Assembly: GCA_947478805.1 (NCBI GenBank)
Contig: CANJXQ010000013.1
Span: 1-50,729 of the forward strand
From: Betaproteobacteria bacterium
Lineage (GTDB): Bacteria; Pseudomonadota; Gammaproteobacteria; Burkholderiales; SG8-39
Length of the DNA stretch: 50,729 nucleotides
Direction of reading: 5' to 3'
The notes below the pieces were generated by a model. That model saw only the letters and a program-made list of their open reading frames with translations, searched no databases and was not told the DNA's origin. Shown one piece after another: positions 27,008 to 35,112 of the stretch (its first letter is position 1; every line of letters begins with the position of its first letter). The position numbers and the translations under genes were made by a program.

Positions 27008-28141
27008 ATGCCCAAGCTCAAAGTCGTCACCGTCGTCGGCACCCGCCCGGAAATCATCCGCCTCGCCTGCGTCCTGAAGGAGTTGGATGCCCACACTGAC
27101 CATACCCTGGTGCACACGGGACAGAACTACGACTATGAATTGAACGAGATCTTCTTCAAGGACCTGGAACTGCGCGCCCCCGATCACTTTCTCGGCGCCG
27201 CGGGGGCTACGCCTGCGGAGACGATCGGCCAGACACTGCTCCGGATCGACCCGCTGCTGGACAAGCTCCGCCCGGACGCGTTCCTGGTGCTCGGCGACAC
27301 CAACAGCTGCGTGACTGTCATCGCGGCCAAGCGCAGGCGCATCCCGGTATTCCACATGGAGGCCGGCAATCGGTGTTTCGATGATCGCGTCCCCGAGGAG
27401 ATCAACCGGCGCCTCGTCGATCACCTGAGCGATGTCAATCTTCCCTACAGCGATCACGCCCGGGAATTGCTGCTGCGCGAAGGCCGGCCGCCCGATCGGA
27501 CCATCAAGACGGGCAGCCCCATGTTCGAGGTGCTCAATCGATACCGTCCGAAAATCGACGCCTCGCAGGTCCTGTCCACGATGAACCTGAAGCACGGCGA
27601 ATTTTTCCTGGTGAGCGCGCATCGCGAAGAGAACGTGGATGACCCGGAGCGCCTGCGCCAGCTGTGCGACACCCTGAACCAGATCTCACGGAGTTACCAG
27701 CAGCGCGTCATCGTCTCGACCCACCCGCGCACACGCAAGCGAATCGAAGGTCTCGGCATGCAATTCGATTCGCTGGTGGAGTTGCACAAGCCACTCTCGT
27801 TCACGGATTATGTTGCGCTGCAAATGGGCGCCCGCGCTGTGCTTTCGGACAGCGGCACGATCACCGAGGAGTCCTCGATCCTGGGGTTTGCCGCGCTGAA
27901 TCTGCGCGACACGCAAGAGCGCCACGAAGGCATGGAGGAAGCCGCCGTGATGCTGGCCGGTCTCGAGCCAACTAGAGTCCTGCGGGCGCTCGCGGCTTTG
28001 CTCGCGCAGCGTCAGGGCGGCGGCGGCACGGTCATTACGCCTTCGGACTACACCATGCCGAACGTCTCCCAGAAGGTGCTGCGCATACTGCTCAGCTACA
28101 CGGATTACGTGAATCGCACCGTGTGGCACAAAAAGGCATGA
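27008..28141 (+). CDS. fnlC: UDP-N-acetyl-L-talosamine 2-epimerase (FnlC/WbjD/CapG)
   Basis: 377 residues, ATG two nt after fnlB. The protein is related to the non-hydrolysing UDP-GlcNAc 2-epimerase WecB: VVTVVGTRPEIIRLACVL, LVHTGQNYDYELNEIFFKDLEL, FHMEAGNRCFDDRVPEEINRR, FFLVSAHREENVDDPERL and SDSGTITEESSILG. The phrases around FFKDL and GNRCFD are those of the WbjD group and differ from housekeeping WecB. The gene completes UDP-L-FucNAc synthesis. The context of wbuB and fnlAB makes the assignment firm. Confidence 0.95.
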   Translation: MPKLKVVTVVGTRPEIIRLACVLKELDAHTDHTLVHTGQNYDYELNEIFFKDLELRAPDHFLGAAGATPAETIGQTLLRIDPLLDKLRPDAFLVLGDTNSCVTVIAAKRRRIPVFHMEAGNRCFDDRVPEEINRRLVDHLSDVNLPYSDHARELLLREGRPPDRTIKTGSPMFEVLNRYRPKIDASQVLSTMNLKHGEFFLVSAHREENVDDPERLRQLCDTLNQISRSYQQRVIVSTHPRTRKRIEGLGMQFDSLVELHKPLSFTDYVALQMGARAVLSDSGTITEESSILGFAALNLRDTQERHEGMEEAAVMLAGLEPTRVLRALAALLAQRQGGGGTVITPSDYTMPNVSQKVLRILLSYTDYVNRTVWHKKA

Positions 28142-28169
28142 CATTTCTCCTGGATCGCAGATTTCTCGC

Positions 28170-29111
28170 ATGCTTGCAGTAGTGACGGGGGCGACCGGCT
28201 TTGTCGGCCGGGCCGTGTGTGCACGACTCTTGAAGGCGGGATGGCGCGTCAGAGGTCTGGCCCGCACTCGTCGCCCGCAGGCACCGCAGGGGATCGAGCT
28301 GCGGTCGCTTGATCTCGAGCGCGATGACCCCGCCCCGGCGCTGGAAGGGGCCGAGGTGGTCATCCATCTCGCCGGGCGCGCCCATGTCCTTGAAGAGACG
28401 TCCAGCGATCCCCGCGCCGCCTTCCAGTCCGCCAATTCGGATGCCACGGCGCATCTTGCGCATGCGGCCGTCAAGGCCGGTGTCGGCCGCTTTCTGTTTG
28501 CCAGCACCGCCAAGGTGCATGGCGAGGCGTCGCCCGGCAGGCCCTTCACCGAGCGTGATGCGCCGGATCCCCAGGACCCCTATTCACGCTCGAAATGGGA
28601 TGCCGAGCAACGGCTGCGGAGCATTCTTCCCTACAGCACCATTCTGCGCCCGCCGCTCGTCTATGGCCCCGGCGTAGGGGCCAATTTCCTGCGGCTGATG
28701 AAACTGGTGGAGCGTGGCATCCCGTTGCCGCTGGCTTCAGTGAACAATCGTCGCAGCATGGTCTTCGTCGGCAACCTCGCCGATTGCTTCGTCTCCTGCG
28801 CCACCCTGCCCACCGCGTCCGGCCGTACATTTCTGGTCAGCGATGGCGAGGATGTGTCGACACCGCAATTGCTGCAACGCCTGGGAACCCACATGAACAC
28901 CCCCGCCAATCTTTGGCCTTGCCCGCCATCGCTGCTGCGATTCGGTGCCAGCATCCTGGGAAAACGCCCTGAAGCGGACCGCCTCCTCGGCTCGCTCCAG
29001 CTGGACAGCAGTGCAGTCGTCGGCGTCGGCTGGCAGAGGCCGCACTCGCTCGAGGAGGGTCTCGAACAGACCGTGCTTTGGTACAGGGGAAAATCGCCTC
29101 CGGCACAGTGA
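28170..29111 (+). CDS. NAD-dependent epimerase/reductase, WbpV-like SDR
   Basis: 313 residues, extended SDR fold: AVVTGATGFVGRAVCARLLKAGWRVRGLARTRR at the N-terminus, VVIHLAGRAHVLEE, FLFASTAKVHGEASPGRPF and the catalytic PYSRSK (Y138, K142), then LRPPLVYGPGVGANFLRLM and NRRSMVFVGNLAD. These features match WbpV/WreQ-like enzymes, which act as C4 epimerase or reduce UDP-2-acetamido-2,6-dideoxy-4-keto-hexose to UDP-QuiNAc. In several loci such a gene follows fnlA-C and precedes an initiating WbpL-type transferase; that transferase is absent here. It ends the plus-strand gene run. Confidence 0.8.
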   Translation: MLAVVTGATGFVGRAVCARLLKAGWRVRGLARTRRPQAPQGIELRSLDLERDDPAPALEGAEVVIHLAGRAHVLEETSSDPRAAFQSANSDATAHLAHAAVKAGVGRFLFASTAKVHGEASPGRPFTERDAPDPQDPYSRSKWDAEQRLRSILPYSTILRPPLVYGPGVGANFLRLMKLVERGIPLPLASVNNRRSMVFVGNLADCFVSCATLPTASGRTFLVSDGEDVSTPQLLQRLGTHMNTPANLWPCPPSLLRFGASILGKRPEADRLLGSLQLDSSAVVGVGWQRPHSLEEGLEQTVLWYRGKSPPAQ

Positions 29112-29167
29112 CCCGGACGGAGCCTTCGGGTAACAGCACCTGGTGACGCGCTCCCGCCAACGCGCCT

Positions 29168-30247
29168 TCAGCCGCGGCCCTTCACTTCTGCCAGCAGCGA
29201 GCTGAATGCCGACAGCACGTCTGCAACGGCGATATCCCGCACCTGCTGACTCGGTGGCTGGAGCAACCGGTAAGGCACCCCCCAAGGGTGCCACAGCTCC
29301 GGCCGCTCATCGCCAAACAGGCACACTACGGGCTTACCCAGAGCGGCAGACAGGTGCACCGGCCCCCCGTCGCTACAGATCACAAAATCGCATAGGGAAA
29401 GGCTGGCAATCAGATCCGCGAGATTACGCGTAGCCACCGCCAACAACCGCTTGTCGTGACGCTGCGACGTCAACTGACTCGCGCTCTCGTCGTCCCCAGG
29501 GAATTCGCTGCGGCCTCGTCCCCCGGGCGCCCATGTCAATACGACGGTTGCCCCCTCGCGCTCCATCAGCGCATCGATCAATTCGGCAAAACACGCATCC
29601 GGCCAACGCCTGTTCGATTCGCGCGCGCTGATGTGAACGCCGACCACTGGTCCCGACGGAGCCCCGAGCATGGGGCGGAAGCGCGCCACGCGCTGCGGGT
29701 CCGCGTTCAGGCTCAAGGGCGGCGGTTGACCGGTGATTCCCAGCGGCGCCAGTAACCTGAATACGATCTCGACCTGATGCAACGGGGCATCTGATGGGAC
29801 GGGAACCTTCAAATCCGCCAATCGGCTTCCGCTGTCGAACCCGATGACGTGACGCGCTCCAACCAGCCGCGCAAACCGCTCGGCGCTGGCCTGGAACCCG
29901 GGCGCCGCCAGCACGACATAGTCGATGCGCCGCCGTCGCAACGCGGTCAGCATTTTCAGCCGCTGCCAATAGATGCCGAAAAGGCCCTGGTCCGAGCCGC
30001 GATGCTTGGCTTTCTGGTAACTGAACACTTCATCCAGGTCGGGATTGTTGTCCAGCACGGGCCTCGAATAATCGTTGACCAGGGCTCCCAACCAGGCCTC
30101 GGGATAGCGACGGCGCAGCGCCGCGACCAGCGGGGTCGTGCAAACAAGATCGCCGATATTGTCCCGCCGGATGATCAGTATGCGCGGACTGCCGGTTCGG
30201 ACGGCCGGTCTTGACGTTGCGGTCACGACGGTCCTTCGCCAGGCCAT
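29168..30247 (-). CDS. Glycosyltransferase family 9 (heptosyltransferase-like)
   Basis: 359 residues. ILIIRRDNIGDLVCTTPLVAALRRRYPEA is the GT9 N-terminal signature, and the C-terminal half has VVGVHISARESNRRWPDACFAELIDAL, LIASLSLCDFVICSDGGPVHLSAALGKPVVCLFGDERPELWHPWG, the ADP-heptose/nucleotide-binding region of the family. The first 20 residues before PRILII are not conserved, and a shorter protein is possible. It overlaps the upstream GT4 gene by 25 nt and ends the minus-strand run, 56 nt from the plus-strand wbpV-like gene. It may add heptose to core, or act on the O-unit. Confidence 0.88.
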   Translation of the reverse strand: MAWRRTVVTATSRPAVRTGSPRILIIRRDNIGDLVCTTPLVAALRRRYPEAWLGALVNDYSRPVLDNNPDLDEVFSYQKAKHRGSDQGLFGIYWQRLKMLTALRRRRIDYVVLAAPGFQASAERFARLVGARHVIGFDSGSRLADLKVPVPSDAPLHQVEIVFRLLAPLGITGQPPPLSLNADPQRVARFRPMLGAPSGPVVGVHISARESNRRWPDACFAELIDALMEREGATVVLTWAPGGRGRSEFPGDDESASQLTSQRHDKRLLAVATRNLADLIASLSLCDFVICSDGGPVHLSAALGKPVVCLFGDERPELWHPWGVPYRLLQPPSQQVRDIAVADVLSAFSSLLAEVKGRG

Positions 30248-31368
30248 CTCGCGTTCAGGATGGCCATCAGACGCGTCCCGCGCGCGCTCCAGGTGTAGTC
30301 GACCGAACGGGCGCGCACGCGCTCGCCCAAAATCCTGGCCAACTGCGGATCAGCAGCGAGACTGCGGATACCGTGGGCAAGCGACGATGGATCGCCCGGC
30401 TTCACCCATACCGCTTCATCGTGGCGCAGGATCTCCCGCAATGCCGGCAGGTCACTGGCCACGATGGCGCAACCGGTCGCCATGTACTCGAACAGCTTGA
30501 TGGGCGAGGTGAACGCGCTGTCCGTGTCGTCTCGATTGGGCAGCACGGCAACGCACGCCTCGCCCAGACGCGACATGACCTGTGCATGGGTCAATCTGCC
30601 CGCGAATTCGACAGCCGCCCCGGAAGGGGCGCATTGGGATTTCAATTCGGCTATCCGCGGCCCGTCCCCGCCCAGCAGGGTAATCTTGCAGCCTGCCAGC
30701 TGGCCCGCGGCCGAAACCAATTCGCTGACGCCTTTCCAGGGAAAGAAGCTGCCGGCGTAGACAATGCGCTGCGCCGCCTCGTCCCAATGCTTTGCCGGCA
30801 GCGAAGCAGGGCGATCGACCCCGTTGGGAACCACCTCGATGGCACCCCGGGCCCCGTACAGCGCTTGCAGGCGCATCGCTGTTGCGGCGGAATTAGCTAC
30901 GATCATCCCGGCCGCGCGCATGATGCTGCCTTCCAGCGCCCGGTTTGCCGCCCGTTTGGCGGATGCAGCCGTGTCACCAAAGACTTCGTGCGCTTCATAG
31001 ACGAAGCGCGCCTGCGGTAGCGAGCCGGCAATCCGCGCCGCCAGTTTCAAATGCCGCACCAGCAGGAGTTCCTGATCGAGAAGACCGCCAAGTCGACGCC
31101 GCAGGTTGGCGAAAAACAGGCGATTGGAATGCACGCCCGACAAAGGCCAGGGCAACGACCGCGCGACCGGAATGAGTTCCACACCCAGGGGACATGGAAC
31201 CCCATAGTGCGCAAATGGGTCGACCGGCCCGCCAGGCCCCGCGACTGGCGCAAAAGCCAGTCGCACCCGAGCACCTGCTCTTGCCAGCGCAGCCACGGTG
31301 TTCACCGCCTGCAGCCCACGGGCACGCTCCAAGGGCAGGGGCTCCGGAAAAGCGTAGATCAAGCGCAT
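30223..31368 (-). CDS. Glycosyltransferase family 4
   Basis: 381 residues from the ATG at 31368 (MRLIYAFPEPLPLERARGLQAVNTVAALARAGARV), 19 nt after the methyltransferase stop. An upstream ATG at 31410 would overlap that gene and adds a non-conserved tail. GT-B features are FVYEAHEVFGD, IVANSAATAMRLQALYGARGAIEVVPNGVD, IVYAGSFFPWKGVSELVSAAG, CVAVLPNRDDTDSAFTSPIKLFEYMATGCAIVASDLPALREIL. The LFEYMA motif with preceding PIK is typical of GT4 donor-site loops. Role in glycan assembly inferred; sugar unknown. Confidence 0.9.
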   Translation of the reverse strand: MRLIYAFPEPLPLERARGLQAVNTVAALARAGARVRLAFAPVAGPGGPVDPFAHYGVPCPLGVELIPVARSLPWPLSGVHSNRLFFANLRRRLGGLLDQELLLVRHLKLAARIAGSLPQARFVYEAHEVFGDTAASAKRAANRALEGSIMRAAGMIVANSAATAMRLQALYGARGAIEVVPNGVDRPASLPAKHWDEAAQRIVYAGSFFPWKGVSELVSAAGQLAGCKITLLGGDGPRIAELKSQCAPSGAAVEFAGRLTHAQVMSRLGEACVAVLPNRDDTDSAFTSPIKLFEYMATGCAIVASDLPALREILRHDEAVWVKPGDPSSLAHGIRSLAADPQLARILGERVRARSVDYTWSARGTRLMAILNARWPGEGPS

Positions 31369-31387
31369 CACCGGCCTTCGCGATCGC

Positions 31388-32116
31388 TCAGGCCTGCTTG
31401 CGCCCGGCAATGATCAGGCAGTCGCCGAACAGCACGTCGTCCGAGGTAATCCCCGGGTCGGGAAAACGACGCTTGCGCATATTGTTTCGAATCATGCCCG
31501 CCACCAGGTTATCGACCATGCGTTTTGCCCACTGTGGCTTGTAGAGTCGGGCGTCTGCCGTCACGCGTTCGATGGTCACGCCACTAGTCAGCAGGAAATA
31601 GTTCAATTGCCAGAAATACACCGGGCTGATGTGTGCATCATCGACGTCCTGGAACATGACCCGGTCGGGTGTCTGCATCAAGGGGCGAAAACGCGGGAAA
31701 TACCCCGATAGCAGATACTTGAGGCGCGCATCCACTGAAAACGTGTTGGGCGTCGTGATGATCAGCCGTCCGCCCGGCTTGAGTACCCGGCACAGTTCAC
31801 GAACGACAGTCCAGGGATTCTCGAAGTGCTCCAAACCCTCGATGCTGAAGACATGGTCGAAATGACCGTCCGGGAAGGGCAGCGGCTTGATCACATCATG
31901 CTGTCGAAAATGCACGCGTGGATCCGACAGCGAAAACGCCTGCGCGTTGATGTCCAGGCAATGGATATCGTCATATCCCTTCGCCAGGAGCGCCTGCGCG
32001 AAGGCGCCATGGCCAGCCGGAACGTCGAGAATGCGCCCCCGCGGCGCCCCGTCCAACAAGGCAAGCACCGCCGGGTATAGCGCCGGGGTGGCCAGCGCGC
32101 GGATGGCCTCGGTCAA
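31388..32116 (-). CDS. SAM-dependent methyltransferase
   Basis: 242 residues, TTG start at 32116 overlapping the carbamoyltransferase stop by 4 nt (TTGA). Methyltransf_11/23 features: RILDVPAGHGAFAQALLAKGYDDIHCLDIN (motif I), IKPLPFPDGHFDHVFSIEGLEHFENPWTVVRELCRVLKPGGRLIITTPNTFSVDARLKYLLSG. The C-terminal part FFLLTSGVTIERVTADARLYKPQWAKRMVDNLV is shared with methyltransferases of polysaccharide loci. Likely O-methylation of a sugar; the acceptor is unknown. Coupling to the carbamoyltransferase suggests both modify the same residue or glycan. Confidence 0.85.
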   Translation of the reverse strand: MTEAIRALATPALYPAVLALLDGAPRGRILDVPAGHGAFAQALLAKGYDDIHCLDINAQAFSLSDPRVHFRQHDVIKPLPFPDGHFDHVFSIEGLEHFENPWTVVRELCRVLKPGGRLIITTPNTFSVDARLKYLLSGYFPRFRPLMQTPDRVMFQDVDDAHISPVYFWQLNYFLLTSGVTIERVTADARLYKPQWAKRMVDNLVAGMIRNNMRKRRFPDPGITSDDVLFGDCLIIAGRKQA

Positions 32117-33858
32117 TCGAGCTCCGCCCAGAAATCACCGACCGCGAGACAATCCACCCGTCGCTCCGCCAGGGCACGGATCGCTTCGCCAGGTGCACAG
32201 ACAATGGGTTCTTCGTGCACGTTGAAACTGGTGTTGAGCACCAGCGGAATGCCGGACAGTCCGCAGTAGGCCGCGATCAGCCGGTGATATCGCGGGTTGA
32301 TTTCAGGCCGCACGAGCTGTGGGCGCGCGGTGCCATCGACGTGCACGACCGCGGGAATCCTGTCGCGCCACTCCGGACGAACATCGAAAGTCACCGTCAT
32401 GAATTCGGCCGTATGGCGCGCTTTTTCGACGCCTATGAAAATCTCGTCGGCCCGTTCCGCCAGCACGCTTGGGGCAAAGGGCATGAACTCCGAACGATCC
32501 AGGCGCTGGTTGAGCCAGTCGTTGATCCGCCCTTCGGTGGGTCGCGCCAGCATGGAGCGATTGCCCAGCGCACGCGGCCCGAATTCCATGCGCCCCTGGA
32601 ACCAGCCGAGGATCCGTCCGTCATGAATGGCGCGCGCAGCACGTTCGATCAACTCGGCCTCCTCGAGCCGCTTCGGCTTCAGTCCTGCCGCTGCAAAAGC
32701 CGACTCGATCTGCGCATCGGAATAGGACGGCCCCCAGTACACGTCATGCAGGGGTGGATTGTCGGCGAGCGCTGCGGCGTCTCGTGCCTGCAAATCGAGC
32801 AATGCGGCACCCACGCAGTTCCCGGTGTCGCTCATGGCCGGAAACACGAAAATGCCATCGACTTCAGGCAGCGCCGCGATCCGCTGGTTGAGCTTCACAT
32901 TGGCGAACACGCCGCCATTGAGCGCAATCCGGCGCTGACCGGTATCGGCAAGGAACTTGCGCACCAGTTCCAGGACAACGTCTTCCAGCACCTTCTGGCA
33001 GGCGGCCGAGACATTCTCCCGGCTGTGGCCCTGAATCGCCTGCTTGAGGTATGCGTAGCGCCGGCCTTCGGATTGGGGCTGGCCAACGAATTCCGAGTCG
33101 AGACGGTTCTGGTCCGGCGACGTCCTGAATGCGCGCCGGAACGATTCATACAAGGGCGCCGGGTCACCCATGGCCGCGAGCCCCACCACCTTGCCTTCAT
33201 GGCGCATGACGCGAAAGCCCAGCAGTTCGGTAATGTGACCGTAGAACGCGCCGGGGGACGCCCCGATCGCATCGGTGGCATGCATTCGTTCGTAGTGCCC
33301 GTTGCGCCATATGCCCGAGGTATGGCAGACATGGCGGTCGCCAACCCCGTCCATGGTGATGACTGCGCACTCCGTGAAACCCGAGTAGTACCCGGCCGAC
33401 ACGGCATGGGTCAGGTGATGGTCATAGAAACTCGGCTTGGCGCCATTGAATCGCTCACCTTGCAAGAACCTGTCACCGAGAAAATGGTCCTCGAACTTCT
33501 TGCCGCGGGACTCCAGCCGCTCGATGAAATTGCTGAGCAGCATCTGTTGGCGTTCTGCGCTCCTGCCGCCGCCGCGCTTGCGCAGGCGCGAGATCCTGCG
33601 CTCGAGTTCCTTCCCCCAGGTCTCGCGGATGAAATAGTCTTCGGGAAAGAACGTATAGAGCAATGCCAGCCTCTCCACGTCCGAGCGGCCCTTACCGGCA
33701 ATCTCGAGCACGGCATCGATGGCAAGGTCGCCCAGCTTTCCCCCGTCGTTCTTGATGCGCGACAGGCGCTCGTCGGAAATCGCGGCGATGACGCGCGTCC
33801 CCTCGAAAATGGCCGCGGAGGATTCGTGGCCGGTTTGAATGCCGAGCGTCAGTGTCAA
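32113..33858 (-). CDS. Carbamoyltransferase, NodU/CmcH/TobZ family
   Basis: 581 residues, the usual family size. The N-terminal Kae1-like domain carries LTLGIQTGHESSAAIFEG, DHHLTHAVSAGYYSGF (metal-binding histidines, about residues 147-152), VITMDGVGD and MRHEGKVVGLAAMGDP. Further in are LNGGVFANVKLNQRI and SDTGNCVGAALL, and the YrdC-like C-terminal part has WFQGRMEFGPRALGNRSMLA and LNTSFNVHEEPIVCAP. Such enzymes transfer carbamoyl from carbamoyl-phosphate, via carbamoyl-AMP, to a sugar hydroxyl, as NodU does on Nod factors. The TTG start overlaps the upstream GT4 stop. A decorated O-carbamoyl glycan is inferred. Confidence 0.92.
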   Translation of the reverse strand: MTLTLGIQTGHESSAAIFEGTRVIAAISDERLSRIKNDGGKLGDLAIDAVLEIAGKGRSDVERLALLYTFFPEDYFIRETWGKELERRISRLRKRGGGRSAERQQMLLSNFIERLESRGKKFEDHFLGDRFLQGERFNGAKPSFYDHHLTHAVSAGYYSGFTECAVITMDGVGDRHVCHTSGIWRNGHYERMHATDAIGASPGAFYGHITELLGFRVMRHEGKVVGLAAMGDPAPLYESFRRAFRTSPDQNRLDSEFVGQPQSEGRRYAYLKQAIQGHSRENVSAACQKVLEDVVLELVRKFLADTGQRRIALNGGVFANVKLNQRIAALPEVDGIFVFPAMSDTGNCVGAALLDLQARDAAALADNPPLHDVYWGPSYSDAQIESAFAAAGLKPKRLEEAELIERAARAIHDGRILGWFQGRMEFGPRALGNRSMLARPTEGRINDWLNQRLDRSEFMPFAPSVLAERADEIFIGVEKARHTAEFMTVTFDVRPEWRDRIPAVVHVDGTARPQLVRPEINPRYHRLIAAYCGLSGIPLVLNTSFNVHEEPIVCAPGEAIRALAERRVDCLAVGDFWAELD

Positions 33859-35108
33859 GATCGGGCTCTGGAAATTGGGTGGGGTTGCTCCAAGCCACCC
33901 TGCAAGAGGTCGGTGAGCCCGACAGCAATGCGTTCGAGCGCGAATTCCTCTGCCAGCGCGGGTAGCGCAAGGGTCCAGGCACGCAGTCGTTCAGGGTTAC
34001 TCAAGGCAAAAATTATAGCATCGGCCAATGCTGCGGCCTGTCCACGGGGCACCACTTTTCCTGCATCGAAGCGCGATATCCAGTACGACACGCCGGCACC
34101 ATCGCTACCGATGGTTGGAGTGCCCACAGCGGCCGCTTCGACTACCGCCATGTTCAGTCCCTCGCACAGGCTCGGGTTGACGTGCAAGTCCCCGGCGCAG
34201 AGATGGTGAAAAACGTCCAGCCCGTCCAGTCTCCCCGTTGCGACAATGCTATTCCTGACTCCCGCTTGATCCAACACCGGCCACACGTCGGAAGCCAGCG
34301 AGGGATGTTCCGGACCGCAAAGCAGCCAGCAAGCGCCCGGCACGGCCTTGACGATCTGGGGCCAGGCCTGCGCAAGAACGTACAGGCCTTTGCCCCGCTG
34401 ATTCATGCTCAGTGTCACAACCAGCGGCGCATCCGGCTTCAGGCCGTAGCGTTCCCGGATGCCTTTGCGATGGCCATCCCTCCCGGCCAGAACTGCGGCC
34501 AATGCCGGGCGATCGGCAACGAGGTGGCTGGGCAGCACATGAATTTTCTCGCTCGCAGCGCCTTCCTCCAGCAACACCGTCCTGAGCATCGGTGACACCG
34601 GCCGCAGGACGTCCACGCCTACGAGCGAGTAGCGGATGATCCAATCGGTCATGGGCGTTCGGCGATGCCCATACTCAGCCTCCGGACAGTCAAGAATGTC
34701 CCCGCCGATGTAAGTCACCAATAGACATTGTGAAAGCAGCCCCAGACGCTTCGCGAAGCCCGCCGGGATCGCGTAGCTGAATCCATCGCTTGCCACGATC
34801 GCATCGGGTTGAAAGTGGCGAGCAGCCTCTGCGACCACGAGCATGCGATGCACGAGATTTCTTCCATCAAACGCGCGCCGAAACACGCGGTCGGCCAACC
34901 AGGTCACCAGGCGCAGCAACCCGCGGGACGGGTCGTACCACAGGGTGCGGATACGATCACCCGGCTGGCGATGCCATTCGGCAAATTGTCGCTTTGGGCC
35001 GGGGCGGCGCTCTTCCAGCACACACACCTCGTGCCCCATGCGCACCAGTTCCGACAGTATCGCGTGCTCGCCCGTCCAAGCCTTGGGATGAAGATAGAGG
35101 ATTCGCAT
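33855..35108 (-). CDS. Glycosyltransferase family 4
   Basis: 417 residues from the ATG at 35108 (MRILYLHPKAWTGEHAILSELVRMGHEVCVLE), 4 nt after the next upstream gene; an earlier in-frame start at 35126 would overlap that gene. GT-B features: AIVASDGFSYAIPAGFAKRLG, TYIGGDILDCPEAEYGHRR, LRPVSPMLRTVLLEEGAASEKIHVLPSHL, VVTLSMNQRGKGLYVLAQAWPQI, LHVNPSLCEGLNMAVVEAAAVGTPTIGSDGAGV. The CEGLNMAVVEAAA loop is the GT4 donor-binding E-x7-E type site. Specificity unknown. Confidence 0.9.
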   Translation of the reverse strand: MRILYLHPKAWTGEHAILSELVRMGHEVCVLEERRPGPKRQFAEWHRQPGDRIRTLWYDPSRGLLRLVTWLADRVFRRAFDGRNLVHRMLVVAEAARHFQPDAIVASDGFSYAIPAGFAKRLGLLSQCLLVTYIGGDILDCPEAEYGHRRTPMTDWIIRYSLVGVDVLRPVSPMLRTVLLEEGAASEKIHVLPSHLVADRPALAAVLAGRDGHRKGIRERYGLKPDAPLVVTLSMNQRGKGLYVLAQAWPQIVKAVPGACWLLCGPEHPSLASDVWPVLDQAGVRNSIVATGRLDGLDVFHHLCAGDLHVNPSLCEGLNMAVVEAAAVGTPTIGSDGAGVSYWISRFDAGKVVPRGQAAALADAIIFALSNPERLRAWTLALPALAEEFALERIAVGLTDLLQGGLEQPHPISRARS

Positions 35109-35112
35109 AACC

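Noticed and set aside
32215..34209. Plus-strand open frame of 664 codons opposite the carbamoyltransferase
   Set aside because: Antisense shadow of a conserved gene; its residues are rich in R, H, G and Q with no recognisable domain.
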